This document shows positions 62,352 through 64,000 of a stretch of DNA of 64,000 nt, piece by piece (within the stretch, counting starts at the first letter, position 1; every line of letters starts with the position of its first letter). A program made the translations under genes and the position numbers. Origin of the DNA: G942493375 sp942493375 (GTDB taxonomy: Bacteria > Armatimonadota > UBA5829); contig OW818698.1 of NCBI GenBank assembly GCA_942493375.1, forward strand, positions 8,134,537 to 8,198,536, written 5' to 3'. The notes under the pieces are model-generated. The model was not told the origin of the DNA, searched no databases, and saw only the letters and a list, made by a program, of their open reading frames with translations.

Positions 62352-62936
62352 TTACAACATTTTCTCCAGCAGTTTGATTGCTTTTCTCAGGGCCTGACCA
62401 CGGTGGGAGATTTGGTTTTTTTGTTCCTGGGATAATTCGGCCATTGTTTTGCCTAGTTCCGGTATATACATAACTGGGTCGTATCCGAAACCGTTGCTGC
62501 CTCTGTTTTCATGAAATATAACACCCTCAATTGTACCGTCTACGGTTATTGGAACGTTGTTTGGTTCGCATAGGGCGATGGCACAGCGGAAACGGGCTGT
62601 CCTTTTAGCTTCCGGAACATCCTGCATCATTCCTAGCAGTTTGGAATTGCGGGATTTATCGTCCGGAGCGAATCTGCTGGAAAACACTCCGGGAGCACCG
62701 TCGAGAGCATCGACTTCCAATCCGGAATCATCAGCCAGCACCAATTGCCCCGTATACTGAGCATAGGCGACTGCCTTGAGGCATGCATTTTCGGCGAAAG
62801 TGCTGCCGGTCTCTTCGACTTCTGGAGCACCTGGATAGCTTGCTAGAGACTCTACCTCGAAAGGCAGACCCTCCAGCATGGCAATCACTTCACGGATTTT
62901 CCCCTGGTTAGCGGTAGCTACTACTAATTTTCTCAC
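62352..62936 (-). CDS. rdgB: Non-canonical purine NTP pyrophosphatase (RdgB/HAM1)
   Basis: This cytoplasmic housekeeping enzyme hydrolyses ITP, dITP and XTP to the monophosphates, keeping damaged purines out of nucleic acids. The 194-residue protein has the full set of motifs: VVATANQGKIREV at the start, ADDSGLEVDALDGAPGVFSSRF in the middle, GSNGFGYDPV and the C-terminal SHRGQAL. The ATG overlaps the rph stop codon (ATGA, four bases), showing translational coupling. The order murI-rph-rdgB is common in bacteria. Very secure. Confidence 0.97.
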   Translation of the reverse strand: MRKLVVATANQGKIREVIAMLEGLPFEVESLASYPGAPEVEETGSTFAENACLKAVAYAQYTGQLVLADDSGLEVDALDGAPGVFSSRFAPDDKSRNSKLLGMMQDVPEAKRTARFRCAIALCEPNNVPITVDGTIEGVIFHENRGSNGFGYDPVMYIPELGKTMAELSQEQKNQISHRGQALRKAIKLLEKML

Positions 62937-63658
62937 AGTACGTTGGACAGATTGGTCTTAACCATAGAGGTCACTTCTCCGATGCCTTTTTGAGCCAGAT
63001 CGAGAAGATTGTTGAACTTATTCCGGGTGAATGGAAGACCTTCAGCTGTTGACTGGACTTCAACTATACGGCCGGATGCAGTCATAACGACGTTCATATC
63101 CACCTGAGCATTGGAATCTTCCTGATATGTAAGGTCAAGGAGTTCCTCGTTCATAACGATTCCAACACTGATCGCCGAGATGATCTCGTGGAACGGCATC
63201 TTCTTGACCATATTCTTCTTTTTCATCCACGCACAGGCATCAACAAATGCAACGAAAGCCCCTGTGATCGAAGCTGTCCTGGTGCCGCCATCGGCCTGAA
63301 TCACATCGCAATCAAGCCAGATCGTCCGTTCACCGAGTGCAGGAAGATCAGCAACTGACCTTAATGATCTGCCGATCAGCCTCTGAATCTCCTGGCTGCG
63401 TCCATTGACTTTTCCCTTGCTGGCATCTCTCTGGCTTCTGGTATCGCAGGAACGAGGCAGCATTCCATATTCCGCACTGACCCAACCGGATCCCTGACCT
63501 TTCATAAATGGAGGGACCTTGTCCTCTACAGATGCCGTACAAATGACTTTGGTATCACCGACTTCAATAAGGCAGCTCCCCTCGGCATATTTGATATAAT
63601 TGCGTGTTATTTTTATAGGGCGAAGCTGGTCCGCACCTCTACCATCTAATCTCAACAT
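62933..63658 (-). CDS. rph: Ribonuclease PH
   Basis: RNase PH trims the 3' ends of tRNA precursors by phosphorolysis. Starting at ATG 63658 (GGGAG nine bases upstream; 63673 is a less likely GTG or similar start), it has 241 residues, the normal length. The start LRLDGRGADQLRPIKI, the RNA-binding/active region AEYGMLPRSCDTRSQRD, GRSQEIQRLIGRSLR, DCDVIQADGGTRTASITG and SNAQVDMNVVMTASG are all typical. It lies 76 bases after the murI stop and overlaps rdgB. Very secure. Confidence 0.97.
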   Translation of the reverse strand: MLRLDGRGADQLRPIKITRNYIKYAEGSCLIEVGDTKVICTASVEDKVPPFMKGQGSGWVSAEYGMLPRSCDTRSQRDASKGKVNGRSQEIQRLIGRSLRSVADLPALGERTIWLDCDVIQADGGTRTASITGAFVAFVDACAWMKKKNMVKKMPFHEIISAISVGIVMNEELLDLTYQEDSNAQVDMNVVMTASGRIVEVQSTAEGLPFTRNKFNNLLDLAQKGIGEVTSMVKTNLSNVL

Positions 63659-63734
63659 GTTTCTTTCTCCCACCTATGCATCAGCTGTTAACAGCATGCA
63701 GTTTTGTATTAAGGGAGGACGTTGATGTCCTCTC

Positions 63735-64000
63735 CTATGGATTTCTTACCAGGGATGATTCATTCCAGGATGCTTGCTTCACCGGCAGTGAATCCAGGTC
63801 CAAAAACATTGCTCCGAGTTCAGAGAAACTCTTTGTTTCTCCACTTGTGTAATATACGTGATCGCCCACCAGTTTTTCAGAGAGTCTGTTACTCGACGAC
63901 AATATACCGGTAAGATCTATTACAGTCTCAACTGCAGGATCTACGATTACAACATCCTCACCAACTGCAGCGCGAATGGCTTTGGCTAAAAATGGATAGT
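63735..64000 (-). CDS. murI: Glutamate racemase, C-terminal part
   Basis: The gene enters from the right edge; 88 codons to TAG at 63735-63737 are visible. The first residues YPFLAKAI with the preceding partial codon fit the conserved GCTHYPFL motif, whose Cys would lie just outside the window. VVIVDPAVETVIDL matches the C-terminal half of MurI, which makes D-glutamate for peptidoglycan. The gene order murI-rph-rdgB supports this. About 28 residues after the usual C-terminus show no known motif. Confidence 0.82.
   Translation of the reverse strand, partial: YPFLAKAIRAAVGEDVVIVDPAVETVIDLTGILSSSNRLSEKLVGDHVYYTSGETKSFSELGAMFLDLDSLPVKQASWNESSLVRNP

Noticed and set aside
1..64000. tRNA, rRNA, CRISPR arrays, transposase or integrase genes
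   Set aside because: None could be recognised by eye on either strand; small tRNAs could still be missed without a covariance search.

Overview
The window reads as chromosomal DNA of a free-living, carbohydrate-degrading bacterium of moderate G+C. No rRNA or universally informative marker is present, so the phylum is inferred. The mix of many unrelated secreted glycoside hydrolases, URO-D-superfamily methyltransferase-like proteins, an MttB-family protein, PQQ-propeller/IPT surface giants and frequent TTG/GTG starts after strong GGAGG sites recalls Armatimonadota or a Planctomycetes-like relative. Treat that as a hypothesis.

Layout. 1-2.4 kb: end of an exported protein gene and glutamine-dependent NAD+ synthetase. 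2.6-7.3 kb: a sugar ABC importer in two genes, a solute-binding-protein/MalF fusion and a MalG-type permease with an extracytoplasmic insert of about 410 residues; no ATPase gene is nearby. 7.7-9.7 kb: a secreted FGE/SUMF1-fold protein and a secreted propeller-like protein. 9.9-13.7 kb: an operon lacI-type regulator / GH4 / MttB-like methyltransferase behind a perfect LacI-type operator. 14.0-16.9 kb: a three-repeat zinc-knuckle protein and a fused E1 alpha-beta 2-oxoacid dehydrogenase. 17.1-31.4 kb: a small lipoprotein and two paralogous surface giants, each with three eight-bladed PQQ-type propellers joined by IPT/TIG modules, then Ig-like domains and a shared C-terminal domain. 32.5-36.1 kb: three URO-D-superfamily genes. 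36.2-45.8 kb: beta-helix protein, GH42 beta-galactosidase, DUF4091/CBM9-like protein and a CBM-TIM-barrel protein. 45.9-49.2 kb: an orphan RHH antitoxin and a two-gene cassette that looks like a bacterial NLR system: a small helical protein whose C-terminus, and a STAND NTPase-TPR protein whose N-terminus, carry the same QIxGxxNTV motif. 49.3-60.7 kb: WNEP-type glycosidase, nitronate monooxygenase-like protein, a large secreted TIM-barrel protein, a Gly/Met/Pro-rich membrane protein, a GH141-like beta-helix protein, an esterase and a TauE/SafE permease. 61-64 kb: MFS transporter and the housekeeping operon murI-rph-rdgB.

How the parts fit. Most of the window serves capture and breakdown of plant or microbial polysaccharide: secreted or surface enzymes and binding proteins outside, the ABC and MFS transporters in the membrane, GH42/GH4/esterase and E1 dehydrogenase inside. 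The URO-D and MttB-like genes suggest a methyl-transfer or demethylation sideline. The NLR-like cassette is a separate, probably defensive, insertion. Intergenic spaces are packed with palindromic and interspersed repeats of several families, many doubling as terminators.
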